Assembly: GCA_003255065.1 (NCBI GenBank)
Contig: QAOA01007551.1
Span: 857,845 to 921,844 of the forward strand
DNA: 64,000 bases
Direction: 5' to 3'
From: Cercis canadensis
Lineage: Eukaryota > Streptophyta > Magnoliopsida > Fabales > Fabaceae
Part shown: positions 25,734-40,124 of the stretch, piece by piece
Layout of the letters: each line of letters starts with the position of its first letter
Position numbering within the stretch: position 1 is the first letter of the stretch
Made by a program: the position numbers and the translations under genes
The notes under the pieces: generated by a model
What the model saw: the letters and a program-made list of their open reading frames with translations, nothing else
Told to the model about the DNA's origin: nothing
Database searches by the model: none

Positions 25734-27012
25734 TAACAGTAGTCCTTGGCCTTACATACCAGAAACATAAAACAAAATAGAATTAAACTATGCACAAGGC
25801 AAAACCATAATTAAACAGAACTAAACATCAATACAAATAGAAGAATCCAGTGAAATAAAACACATAAAACAGACCCTATATATTTGCAACTTTGTTGCAT
25901 TGCACAGAAAAATATAAAGTAAGGATGTCACAAATATAACCAGAATTAGCAGACACATAAAACAGGTAAGTGTGCCTAATAAAACAGGTCAGAATTAGCA
26001 GACACATAACCAAAATTACCAGACACAAAAGCAAGACCACAAGTTGATGCCTAATAAAACAATAAGAATGAGATATATACATCAATTGCCAACCAATAGT
26101 CAAACTTAAGCACATCAATGCATTCTATTTCCAAAAAACTTGTAAGATTAGAGATCATGGACAATCAAAATTAGAATAGTATTCTGTTTGCAAACCTTCA
26201 GAAAGTGTAGCAATAATTATAACTAAATAGATCAAGTAACATTTAGAACAGAACTGCAAGATAACAGAAAATACTAAACTTACTGAGATGAGATAACAGA
26301 GCATACTAAACTTACTTAAACAACAACTCTATAATTATTTGAACTGCTCCAAGATGAATCAATTTCTTCTCAGCAGCTTCACTACCAACATTTAGTAACA
26401 CTGATATAAAATCTACAATCTGAAAAGATGAATAAAATATTACTTTGCATTACAAGAGTGGTAACCTAGGTATTCTGATAGTAAATGTTCTATACTCACT
26501 GAGATTATACTACCAAATTTGAATTAGTGCCATTACCTTGTAGCTGACATGAGAAAGTGACTAAACTTGGTGAAATTGAAGCTGTTTTCTTGGAGTTGGA
26601 GCCACATAAGCTACTAGCAGAGTTTGTGGTCTTGAAGCTAGTAAGTAGATGCAGAAATTAAATCAGCAAATGAAACCTAGCAACACTGCAAATTAGAGGA
26701 ACATCAATGGGATGACAGAAAAGATAAAGCTATAGCTTCAGTATGAATAACATCCCTAAAACATCAAATCACAAAGAGGAGGGAAAACACCAAATAAAGA
26801 ATAAGTTTTTTGAACAAACCCTTGAAGGTATTAGATCACTTTTTGGAGTAAAATGAAAATAGAAAAAATCAAATAAACTATCTATAGAGTATTCAAGAAG
26901 CTATTACAGTTATTAAATCATTCAATAAACAAATTGATTTTCATAATGAAGGTTGTTGGTATAATAATACAACTACAGAAAACAGTTTCAGAAATACTAT
27001 AAAACTACTTAC

Positions 27013-27802
27013 TCTTAGTAGCAAAGGTATGTGCCAAATATTTGGAACATCATAGAGAGTGACTATGTTTGTCAACTGCAAAAACAAGAGCTTGCTTAGA
27101 AAAGATGTGTAATGCTTAAGTGAAAATCAGAGAGAAATTTTTAACATTTATGTCAAATTACCGGCACATGACAAAATTGAGCAAGTTTTGCCTTAACATT
27201 TTCTTCAAGCTCCTGTCAAGGACAAGCATATATAGAATCTTTAAACCAGTATGACAAGGAACCAACAAAAAGGGGAAAAAAAACAAAAAAAAAACAAAAA
27301 CAAAAAAAAAGCAAAAAGGGCAAGATACACACCTTTGTAGTTTGTACTGCGACAAGCGAGAATATTAGGGGTGAACCCTAATCCTCTAAGTTGCCGGACA
27401 CTATGTTGAGTGGGCTTTGTTTTCTACAGATTAAATTTTTCATTAAGTACTAAAAAGATAATAATTAATTGATTACAACAGTTGACAGGATTCATAAAGC
27501 TATGTTCTCCTCAGTTTCTTTTTAGTGAAACATAAATAAAGAACAATCAATTTAAATGAAATATTGAACAATTAGACTAGATTGTTAATTTCTAAGTATT
27601 GCACTTTTATTTTTATTTTGATAGAATCAAATATTGAATTTTATACTTGACTCTTCAGAATAAATTGTTTATTTTTGGTTTATTTCTGATAAAGAGTATA
27701 TAAATGTTGCATTGACAAAAAAAATTGTGCAGTATACCTGTTCGCCAACAACATTGAGAACAGGTACCAGGCTGAGATGAACCAAACAGAAGTTGCCAGG
27801 GC
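27013..27802 (-). pseudogene. Captured CTP synthase exons inside the hAT element
   Basis: Four exon-like blocks with intact GT-AG borders, in order on the minus strand, match the middle of plant CTP synthase. They are 27,738-27,802 (PGNFCLVHLSLVPVLNVVGE), 27,333-27,423 ([16 protein letters not shown], then [11 protein letters not shown]), 27,162-27,212 (ELEENVKAKLAQFCHVP) and 27,013-27,075 (LTNIVTLYDVPNIWHIPLLL). CTP synthase amidates UTP to CTP; this part lies in the N-terminal synthetase domain. Introns are kept, so capture was at DNA level, not by retroposition. An apparent 7-bp duplication (CTACAAA) at the end of the second block breaks the frame, and no other CTP synthase exons were found. 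It is a non-coding transduplicate, possibly spliced into the transposon transcript. The parent gene is not in the window. Confidence 0.88.
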
Positions 27803-28136
27803 CTGTAACAAGAAACAATTAGGTTATCGTATATGTATTCATGGCACAACTAAAGCCAGAAAAGAACACAACAGTGAATACGCAAAGACACATAACAGGT
27901 CAAGAAAAAAACCCTAAATTCCAAATTGGGGAAACCATAATTAAATCTAAGCAGATAGGTTATCGTATATGTATTCACTATCCAAATCCAACGTCTACTG
28001 AAACCTAGAACAGAGACATACGAACAAACCCATAAAAATCAGAAATCCCAAAAATTTAGGGTCTGAGATAGAAACAAACCCTAACTCACTAACAGTCTAA
28101 TACAAACTACAATCTAGGGTAGAATGTTTGATGACC

Positions 28137-28533
28137 TTACCTGTTTGAAGTGCAGGCTGATTCGAGGAAAGACCTCCAGCAGATAGCGATTGGCGACTTC
28201 GCAATTCGCATATATCGCCTCTTTCAATGGGTTTCTGCCTTTCTAGAGCAAATGAAGAAATGAACTCTCTCCTTCGAGAGTTCGCGAAATAAGATACATA
28301 CGAGCATTGAACGCACCGTTTCATGAATGAAAAAAATCCCTGACTTACTTACTCGGTCGGGTTCGGTTTAATTCGGATTCACTTACTTAAAACCGATCCG
28401 ACCGGTCCAAGCCGAATTATTCAATCCTAGCCATCCGATTCCGCCCGCCCCTTATCTGCAACCGTTGGATTGGCCATAAAATGGATCGGTTCGGTCGGGT
28501 GATCATGGGTCCACCGGGTTATGAACACCCCTA
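28137..28533 (-). promoter_or_regulatory. Putative 5' region and first exon of the hAT transcript
   Basis: A minus-strand frame (MKRCVQCSYVSYFANSRRRE..., 28,324 down) runs into a donor-like CAG|GTAAGG at 28,140. It may be a leader exon for a transcript that crosses the captured CTP synthase pieces to the transposase. The promoter itself was not identified; the outer 200 bp is the GC-rich terminal region. Confidence 0.35.
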
Positions 28534-28720
28534 CTAGGAACCGATTGAATAAGGAGGTTTCGGATGTGGTATGCTATATCATACGGTGATGTCTTGGAGT
28601 GCGTAGGAACTAGGAACCGATTGGATAAGCAGGTTTCTTAAATAGTTTTGGTACGGATGTGGTATGCCATATCACATGAAATAATAAATGTGTGAATGAT
28701 ATGTGTAGTTAATAATTTAA

Positions 28721-28931
28721 GGAGGTTTTTTAGATACTTTTAATATTTATATATTATGTCATACTACATAAGAATAACTAATAAATGAATGACATGTGTA
28801 CAAGTTAACTATTTTTAAGTTTATTTAAAAAATTAAATAAATTATATTTTATATCTAATAAAATATGAAAATTATGTATGTTTGTCACGTCAGTGTAGTA
28901 TGACATACTCATGTAGTATTATAGAATCCCC
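28721..28931 (-). mobile_element. Mutator-type MITE, 211-bp family
   Basis: An inverted full copy of the 13,660 element (starts GGAGGTTTTTTAGATAC, ends TAGAATCCCC). Flanks show an ATAATTT(T)AA repeat. The corresponding place in spacer copy 2 (about 47,720) is empty, so it inserted after the segmental duplication. Confidence 0.8.
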
Positions 28932-29464
28932 GATAATTTTAAGTTAACAGTTTTTAAGTTTATTTGAGAAAATGTGATAAAATATATTTTATATCTAGTA
29001 AAATATAAAAATTACATCTTGATAATAAATACTTGTCATATCAATGTGGTATAATATACCATATAGTATTATAGAATTCTCAATTGTATAACTGTAGCAT
29101 TGGTCCCTTTCTAGTTTTCTTTCTTTTTCCTGGTCAATCACCTCTAAATAAGAAAAGTTTTACAAGAAAAGGACCACATTAAAAATTTGGGGGAGATTAT
29201 GTGTATATTTGGATTAGTTTATTTTGTTTTCAAATAATTCAAAAGCTTTTCTTTCAAGTTTTTTATTATAAATTATTAATTATTTTACTATTACTTATAT
29301 TTTTTTTACCTAATTGTCTTTAGATATTTATTTCATTATAAAAGTGCTGTATATCCTTTTTAGTAATTAGACATTTAAAATTGATTTTTTTTTTCATATA
29401 ATCCAAACCAAAACTAATTATAAAAATCACTTTGGAACTAACTTATCTAAACATAAATAGATTA

Positions 29465-30439
29465 GGGAAAAGTTAAAAAAAAACCCTTTCAACTATGTCT
29501 TATATGCAGTTTACCCTCATAACTTAAAAAACGTAAGGAATACTTCCTTAAACTTTTAAAATATGCACTTTACCTCCAAGACCCTGATACCAATCCATTA
29601 ATAGACGGAAAGGAGCACATGTCATGCACGTGATGTGATTAATCTGGGTCATATGCAATTTATAGAGGTATAAATGAAAATAAATTTATAAAATTAGGGC
29701 CAAAAATAATATTCAAAATTTGTCATCTTCAACCTCCGGCGGCTATCCATTTCCAAAAGTTGACATGTTTTCAAATTCATTCAGGTTCTCTTCATATCTC
29801 TCTTATTTCTCAACTAAAATTTGTGAATTGCATACCATTTTAAAGCTTGTGAAATTTACAACAATATTTTGCTATTATTTTTAAGATTAAAGCTCAAAAT
29901 GAAGCACGAAAAGTGAGAGGCAGCAGCAGCAATGGTACCCCTTCTTCCTTTCGTTCAAGAAAGCTTGATCTCAGAAAACAACAACAATAGCTTTGAAATA
30001 TTTAGAGAATTGAAACCCCCGAGGTTATGCTTCTAATCCCTTCTTCTATCTCCCTCTTCGATCTTCTAATGAAACTCAATAATATTAAAGAAGAAATCTC
30101 ACAACCCAAATCGCTCCCTACAACAAATAGCAGCCAATAATTTAATCGATGCACTAATTTTACTTCAATGCAGCCCCGAATCAATGTGTATTGTCTTTCC
30201 TCTTCAATCGTGTAGAATTTCTAGGGATTTTAGTGAATTTTCCTCTTTCAAAAGCTTTGAATCGAGAGAGAAGGAGAAAAGAACTCACGTGCGACTTCCA
30301 TCCATTAATGGACGAACGTCAAGATCTTGGAGGTAAAACGTGCATTTTAAAAGTTCAAGAAAATTTTTTCTACATTTTTTAAGTTTAGGGGGTAAATCAC
30401 ACATAGGACATAGTTAAAAGGGGTTTTTAGACTTTTCTC
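29465..30439. mobile_element. Non-autonomous Mutator-like element (MULE), copy 1
   Basis: Terminal inverted repeats of about 120 bp begin GGGAAAAG and end CTTTTCTC, with the shared word AACTTTTAAAAT at both sides. A 9-bp target duplication, AATAGATTA/AATGGATTA, borders it. It is about 975 bp and has no transposase. The interior (about 29,720-30,200) is unlike the ends and may be captured host DNA, but no gene is recognised. The orthologous copy is at 48,314-49,334. Confidence 0.85.
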
Positions 30440-31654
30440 AATGGATTATTTAACAATTGAACTTTTTATAATTGATTTTACCATAATTGATTAAATACAT
30501 AATTTATTATTTCTAAGCTAATCTAAACACACTAAGCTACTCCTCTAAGAGGGTCTTAACGCTACCCTCACATGTAGTTAAGTGATTTTAAGTGGGACCC
30601 ATATAATAAATTTAGTGTTATTAGAAATATTTCAACAAACTGAGTTACTCAGTGTTTGTTAGAATAATGAGTTTCCTGTAAAATATATAAATGGCATGAT
30701 ACAGAAAAATATGCTAGAAAAATATATTTAAATTTTTTCAAATTTTTTGACTTTGTTAAACTCAAATTTTGTCAACTATTTTAATATTTGAATGATACTA
30801 AACTAATTACTTGATTTTCAGAGATCTTTAGGTAATAATACTAAAATTACATGATGGATCGTACTGGAAGTGAAACCCATCCAAAACCCTCCAAAAGAGT
30901 AGGAGGTAATGCTAACTTAAAAATTGACATAAAATGAAAGTATTTTTTTTTTTTTGTTAAACTTACAATTTATTAACTGATTAAGTGTTTTATTCCCTTT
31001 GATTAATCCAGTTTTACAAGATTTTTCCGATGTTGATGAAATCAATAGTTGATTTTGTTATTTAACTAAATGTGCTAGATTATGTATCAATACTTAATAT
31101 TAATATTTTGTATTGTAGAAACTAAACATAAAATTTGGTGATTCTTATTTTCAAACTACAAAAGTCTACATATATTATTGATTATTGACATTTAGATAAA
31201 TATAAATAGAGTTAAAATAAATAAATACAATTAATTATGAATTTCAATCTAGCTATAACATTTTCGCATGAGAAGCCAAATAAATTTATTAGGAAAACGA
31301 ATCACATAACATATCTCTACTTCTACTTATAAAATGTAACCTTAATTAAATATAGAGTAATTTTATTTTAGTTGAAAGACATACTATGTCTCTCTAAAAA
31401 TAAAAGAAAATATGACTTTGAGCATAGAGGATTATTGCTTTTATTATATAACTAATTTTGACTATGTCCATGTGACACATAAAATCAGATAATATATACT
31501 TAAACATTATATACATAAGAGATACTAGATAAAACTCCTTTAATAGAACATACATTATTGCCAATAAAAAAAAATCTTATGAAAATATATTAGCATAGTC
31601 ATTTTCCTTTCAAAAATCAACAATAGTGCAACCAATGAGATCTCTAACCAAATT

Positions 31655-32095
31655 AGAGCTTCAGCAGACATTTTTGGAAAGAACAATCTCTTTTCTCAGC
31701 AATTTCTGGACGTTGTGTGAATGATTATTTGAGATTTAGCGAAAATCCAATTGGGTATTTGTACAATTGAAAGAGATAGCAAATCATAACTTAGATGGTG
31801 TTTGGTATGATGAATGTGTTAACATTTATGAGAAAGTGAGTATGAGCATACAAGTTTTCTACGTTTGGTACAAGAGATAAAAAAATCATTTTAAGGCATA
31901 AAAGATACTTGAGAATAAAATGTTACACTGAGAGTGGGATTAAAACTTTTCCCCTTGAGAGGGTGGGGAATAAAACTTTTATTCCTTATACCAAATACCA
32001 CCTTAGGAACTTGTTGGGGGTAATGGGTGCTGGCATTTTGGACAAAGTGTTCAATGTGTGATGATGTGAGGGTGTGCATTGGGTGCTACTGCCTA
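31655..32095 (-). pseudogene. Remnant of a lost OPR gene (promoter and first codons), copy 1
   Basis: The minus strand carries an OPR-like start (ATGTCTGCTGAAGC at 31,671 down), then diverges at about codon 5. The leader and promoter match OPR-B and OPR-D, including CAATTGGGTATTTGTACAATTG and GGTAATGGGTGCTGGC. A Tourist-like MITE (31,794-32,002) splits it. No OPR exons 2-5 follow. It is a relic of a fifth gene that was cut away before the segmental duplication, since spacer 2 has the same breakpoint. Confidence 0.8.
31794..32002. mobile_element. Tourist-like (PIF/Harbinger) MITE, copy 1
   Basis: It begins GATGGTGTTTGGTAT and ends ATACCAAATACCACC, flanked on both sides by TTA, the usual 3-bp target duplication. 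About 209 bp and non-coding. The orthologous copy is 50,116-50,323, and a related one lies at 38,161. Confidence 0.85.
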
Positions 32096-33145
32096 CTTTG
32101 AGACTCGACTAAAAATTTCGTTCGACAATTTTTGTTAGGGAGATCCCTTGACTCTCAAGGTTAATTGAGTAGTCATTTTTAAGAACCAAAAAAGTGTTTT
32201 GGAAGTAATCTTTAAAGTGGACCTTCGTCTATTCTCTCGTGAAATTTCATGTATATCATTGCCACCCTGTCCAGTAACAATAGAGTCAGATATCCTTACT
32301 ACCAAATTTATTACCAAAAAAGACGTAACTTATGTCACGTTGAAACATTTTTTGTATTATTTTGATTTTACATTATACTATACATCATAATTAATATAAT
32401 TTTTTTGATATGACATAATTATTATAATTTAAATTTTATTGGATTTACCTAATTTTTAATATAATTTAAATATTAATTTTGTAAAATTTAAATTATATTT
32501 GTACTAATAATGCAATATAAAGTTAAAATAGTAAAACAAAACAAAAGTCTTCGACATGACTTATGTCACGTATGCGGTGTAGGCTAGCAACGCACAATTA
32601 TTTTACTTCTTATTGGATTCGCGGCACAAGAATCGACATGGGCATATTGACCCGTTGTGGTTGGCAGTTGATGGCTCCAAAGATTCAATTCCAAGGCTTT
32701 GTAAGGAGACCGTATTCTGTCTACATTCACTTGATTGTTATGGTTTTTCGCACACTTTCGCAGACCCAATAATTCAAAGCCTTGGCGTCGTTGTCAAAGA
32801 AAATCGTAACAGAAAAAAACTAGTCTTTGTTCTCATTCGGACCACATAAAACATGAGGCGCATGTAATGCCAAATCATGCTTGGCACCGCCACCGGTGAT
32901 AATTTTCTACTACGTGCAACTTAGCCAAGGCCTATTCTATTTATATTAGGGTCAGCGCTACTCCTACTCTCTGAGTGGGGTTTTAGTATAATCTATTATG
33001 CCATTGTGCAAATATTAAAAAAATAATCACCCAAAATATGCCATAACAGTTATTTTTTTTTTAGAATTCATCAATAAAATGATATATAAAAACATACTAA
33101 ATAGGATACTTAAAAATGATTACTTATTGACATATTTTTTTATAT

Positions 33146-33356
33146 GGGGATTCTATGATACTACGTAAGTATGTCATACTACACTGACGTGGCAACTATA
33201 CATAATTTTTATATTTTATTATATATAAAATATAATTTATTTATTTTTTTAAACAAACTTAAAAACAGTTAATTTGTACACATGTCATTCATTTATTGAC
33301 TATTTCTATGTAGTATGGCATACTACATAAATACTAAAAGTATCTAAGAAACCTCC
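33146..33356 (+). mobile_element. Mutator-type MITE, 211-bp family
   Basis: A full copy (GGGGATTCTATGATACTACG to AAACCTCC) flanked by a near-perfect TTTTTTATAT repeat on both sides, 9-10 bp. It is very similar to the 13,660 copy, so fairly young. Confidence 0.85.
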
Positions 33357-34080
33357 TTTTTTATATTATGCTATTTTTATATTTTATAAAAAATTATTTT
33401 CCAACAAATTGAATAACTCAATTTTTTGAAATTTTTGTAAAAACACCAAAATTACTTAGTAAATCCCACTCAAACCCACCCAACTAGGTGAAGGTAACAT
33501 AATGCTCACCTATTATTAAAATGTATATTTAAATTCAAGAAATTCTATAGCGTGAAAAGATATACCACCATAAACAAAATAATAACACATAACACTAATT
33601 ATATACCACCATAAAAAAACGATTCAGCCAAGCTTCCATAATCTTGATCCATATGACGCTCACAAGGTAGGTAACCCTGTTTTCTGTAGTTTTGTATAAG
33701 TAAAGTTCCCATTTCCATAACTGGAAATGGTAAGAGAACAAAGAAAGACAAATGTCATTAGACACGTTACAAGTAAACAATCACAATGGTAAAAGAAGAA
33801 AGAAAATGATCGCCATTTTAACAAATGTCATCTTTGGTTTCATCTTTCTTGCAATTCCTCTCATTTTCACCTTCCAAATACACATTATAATTAAAACATC
33901 ACAAGGCAAACTGGCAGAACATTACCACAGTTGATACTAAAAGGAAAAATCAATTAGCTACATTTTCCCCAATGCTTCTTGTTGAAATTACAGTGACTTT
34001 CTTGTACTACACCTTCAAATAGGTATTTGCAAGATGACAACTCATTAAACAAGGACGAATGTTTGAAATAACATTCTCAC
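33357..34080. other. 3' flank of OPR-B, no firm gene
   Basis: The last 330 bp is related to the 3' flanks of OPR-A and OPR-C. It holds a 42-codon hydrophobic frame on the plus strand (MIAILTNVIFGFIFLAIPLI, from 33,808) similar to that after OPR-A. Nothing else is recognised. Confidence 0.4.
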
Positions 34081-37127
<3,047 letters not shown>

Positions 37128-37212
37128 TGTTGCGAAGTAGAATCTCTTTGCTCTGCAACTTCTGAGAGTCCTGTCTATGATTATCTGAGAATCAAGAGAG
37201 CACCCGATTGGG

Positions 37213-37220
37213 TATTTATG
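37213..37220 (-). promoter_or_regulatory. TATA-like box of OPR-B
   Basis: Minus strand CATAAATA, about 86 bp before the ATG, at the same place as TATAAATA in OPR-A and OPR-C. The variant base is shared with OPR-D. Confidence 0.5.
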
Positions 37221-37421
37221 CAATTGAAAGGGAGGGCAAATCATAGCAAAGGATTTTGCTGTGGTAATGGGTGCTGGCTTTTTGGACCTTTTGCACAGTG
37301 ATGACGTGAGGGAGTACGTTAGGGGTGCCACTGCTGCCGGAGGCTTTTTATCTTTATTGGACCCTTTGGCAATAGCACAATATTCGCACATCAGCATTGA
37401 CCTATCGCGAGTAGAGCTCCC

Positions 37422-38160
37422 AAGACGGGCCGGCCCGCCCGCCCGCCCGCCTAGTCCCGCCATCAAATAGGGTGGGGCAGGCTAAAAAAATTTCAATCCA
37501 ACTCAATTTATTATGAGTTGTGAGTTAGCCAAGTCAATCCTTCAAAAATAAAAATAAAATAGCAAGATAGCAGTCGCAATACCATTAATTGAAGTATTTG
37601 AACAAATAATTTTTTATAACATAATTCAAATCATTCAAGAAGACTAAAATTAATTAAATAGTCTAACAAAAGAACAAACAATCATCAAAGGACAAATCTA
37701 AGAAAACTAATACGAACATGGCAAATTGACAACATAATCTTTAAAACAAATCATACAAAGTTCTTCAAAATTTATCAACCATCACATCATTCAAATCACC
37801 TTCTTCTTCTCATTTTCTTTCATCTTCAGTAATCTCTAAAATAACATTTGATCTGTCTTGTGACAAAATTATTTTAAAATTTACACAATCTTTATTATCT
37901 ACATATACAATACACAAAGATAAGAGTAGTTAAAAATTAAAATCATAATAAACTAAAGTATCAATCAAATAAATAACATAGTGCAAGTGGCCAAGAAGGA
38001 GGAAAATAAATTTCAGAAGAAGAATGAGATGTGTGTGAAGCTAAGAAACCGAAAGGGGCCAAGAAGAATGAATCACAAGCAAAGAAGACACGAAGGCAGA
38101 AACTTCTCAAAGATATTGTGCATGAAGTTAGTGAGCCTGAAAAAACTTAGGAGCATCTTA
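37422..38160. mobile_element. hAT-like terminal sequence and unassigned AT-rich DNA
   Basis: A GC-rich stretch starting TAGAGCTCCCAAGACGGGCC with (CCCG)n follows a point where collinearity with the OPR-D flank ends (about 37,410). TAGAGCT starts recall the non-autonomous hAT-like repeats at 58,454. The other end was not found. The rest is AT-rich without a gene. Confidence 0.4.
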
Positions 38161-38352
38161 CTGATGTGGTGTTTGGTACCAGGTATGTTTTAAGATTTCT
38201 GAGAAAGTGAGATTAGAATAAAACTTTTTTATGTTTGGTGCAAGGATTAAAAAATCATTCTCAAGAATAAAAAATATTTGAAAATGAAAATTTGTACACA
38301 AAATTTGAAAATTTTATTCTCACCTGTGAGGGTGGAAAAGTAAGATTCCGGT
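38161..38352. mobile_element. Tourist-like MITE, diverged copy
   Basis: It starts after TTA with CTGATGTGGTGTTTGGTACC and continues through GAGAAAGTGAGATTAGAATAA, in the same order as the 31,794 copy. The right end is degraded near GGTGGTAACGG. It lies in the presumed promoter of the NC-domain gene fragment. Confidence 0.6.
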
Positions 38353-38399
38353 GGTAACGGGAAAATTTTGCCTCGTAAAATTACTCAATTACCCCAATT

Positions 38400-39030
38400 A
38401 CTCATTTACGCTTGAAACTCTTTCGCTGTGTTCTCCCTCTGTTGCTGCATCTTCTCCCCAGCGATCTGCGTCTGGCGTCTTTGTGCTTTCTAGCTGGTAA
38501 GAATCTTCTTCTTTTTTTGATTCTCCTTCACTTTGTGTTTATTGCTGGATGGTTCTCATTCTGCATCCTTGGATTATGATGCATAAATTGTATTTCTTCT
38601 CCTCATTTTTGGGTGTTTCTTCTCCTGATCTGTGGGTCTTTAATGTTAAGAACACCACTCCGAGCACCATTTTGCCCAGAAACTCGTTTTATGAGAAACC
38701 CATTTCATGGAGTTTGGCAAAAACAGGAATCGAATTTCGTTCATGTTGGAAACAGAGAGAAGGAAAGAGGGATGGGGCTGCTGTCGAACAGGTATTTTTT
38801 TTGTTTCGCTACCAAAGAGAATTCAGTTTGTTATTTAGCAGAAATTGAAACCGGTTTGGTTACTGGACTTGTTATGGAAAATCATGTTGGGATTTTGACT
38901 TATCACTGTTGTTTTTGCGATGATTGATGAATTACAATGGATGCACAGAGTCACTAGAGAGAACCTGAAACCAGGGGATCACATCTTTTCTTGGAGGGCT
39001 GCATATATTTATGCCCATCACGGTATGGTC
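38400..39030 (+). pseudogene. 5' fragment of an NC-domain (LRAT-like) protein gene
   Basis: Exon 1 (38,772-38,791) and exon 2 (38,949-39,022) join in frame to MGLLSNR then VTRENLKPGDHIFSWRAAYI and YAHHG. This is the conserved N-terminus of plant NC-domain proteins, including the HHG of the LRAT/NlpC-P60-like fold. A leader exon with a donor (GCTG|GTAAGA, about 38,497) is also visible. The rest of the domain (IYVG...HFTRG and the NCEDFA block) was not found in the following 2 kb. It is a truncated copy of a gene whose parent lies elsewhere. Introns are kept, so it arose by DNA-level duplication. It is absent from the second array unit. Confidence 0.8.
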
Positions 39031-40124
39031 TATTTCCCTTTTCTATTCTCATTTCTTAATTTCTTTTTGGGGGACTTGCTTTAGGTTGATATGTTCTCTG
39101 TTTGATGTGCCCTCTTTCCGAGTTTGGGGTTTGAGGGAAAATGAATTAGGGTATGGAAAGAGAGTAACCACATCGAAAGATGAAGTGTATGTTTTGTGAA
39201 TCGTTATATGCCAACACTGTGTAATAGTTAAACAGAATTATGATTTAGAAAAGAAATGGAAAGTTTAGTGCAACGTTGAGGTTTTATCTCTGTGGCGGAT
39301 GTCAAGGCCCTTGGTTCAAGGGCAGGCATGAAGATTTGATTTTGAACTGTATGAAGGTGTATCTTTCAGATAATGTAAAATTTGTTTCTTTTGTTCCTTA
39401 TGCACCAAAGGACTCGGGTTCTATTGGCACTTCTAACTTAGTAACCTTTAAAAAAGAAAAGAAAACCAAAGGGAAGAAAGGAACACACAAACAACTGTAA
39501 GGTTTCCATTATTATGTTAATAACTCTCCCAAACCAGAGTATCAGAAAGATAGCTATTCTGATGCTGTTTTTTGGTTATTATCCTATCCCTAGTAGAATA
39601 TCATTCGTCAGAGAGGGGGGGAATAAGTTTTGAACTTCATTGTACACAAAGAGATTATGGTCTCTCTGCTTCTGATGGCAAATAATTTCAAACAAGTTTT
39701 ATTAACCCTTCATATCTATTAGTCATTTTTAGATAAGCTCAAATAGACATGAAAAAAGAAAAGGATATTCTTGTCCAATTAATGTTTCAGATAGATGTAA
39801 TTCTATATATAAGCCATTTGTTGTCAAAGCTATATGGGGAAGAAGAATAATGACAAGTTGATTCTCTCTATGGATTGCTTTTGTTTGTTGTTGTTACAAT
39901 TTTTTTGAATTTTGTCCCCATTTTTATATATTTGTGGAAAGTTTCATCTGCTTATTTGTGTGGCTGAGAAAACTTGGGCATGACAAATTCCATTGTAGCT
40001 TGATGAAGGCATTTGGGGGGAAGGGGGAAATTCTTTTGGAATTATAAGATTTATGTTTATAGAATGAGAAATTTTGATTTATTTAGAACAAATCATAACA
40101 AACAACCAAGTCTTACATAGATAT
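39031..40124. other. No recognisable gene
   Basis: Short frames only, for example a 74-codon plus-strand frame at 39,276 with no known motif. The missing exons of the NC-domain gene are not here. Confidence 0.45.

Larger units (their letters stand above)
22631..28533 (-). mobile_element. 5.9-kb hAT transposon with captured host exons
   Basis: The 8-bp sequence CTAGGAAC flanks both sides (22,623-22,630 and 28,534-28,541), the duplication length typical of hAT elements. The outer ends read TAGG...CCTA, but the terminal repeats match only over about 4 bases; the right end (inward TAGGGGTGTTCATAACCC) is hAT-like. Subterminal DNA is rich in CGGTCGG/CCGACC words. It contains a BED-finger transposase (23,490-25,733) and, upstream in the same orientation, four exon-like pieces of CTP synthase (27,013-27,802). 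The matching site in the second array unit (about 47,520-47,540) lacks the element, so the insertion followed the segmental duplication. About 2.8 kb of leader between 25,734 and 28,533 has splice-like signals. Confidence 0.88.
28542..33145. repeat. Inter-OPR spacer, copy 1
   Basis: This spacer is collinear with 47,530-51,470, differing by several percent plus insertions. Shared contents are a Mutator-like element, an OPR 5' remnant with a Tourist-like MITE, and a run of AT-rich DNA after 32,100. Copy 1 alone carries the MITE at 28,721-28,931. No intact gene is seen; reading frames between 32,135 and 32,849 are short and unrecognised. Confidence 0.85.
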
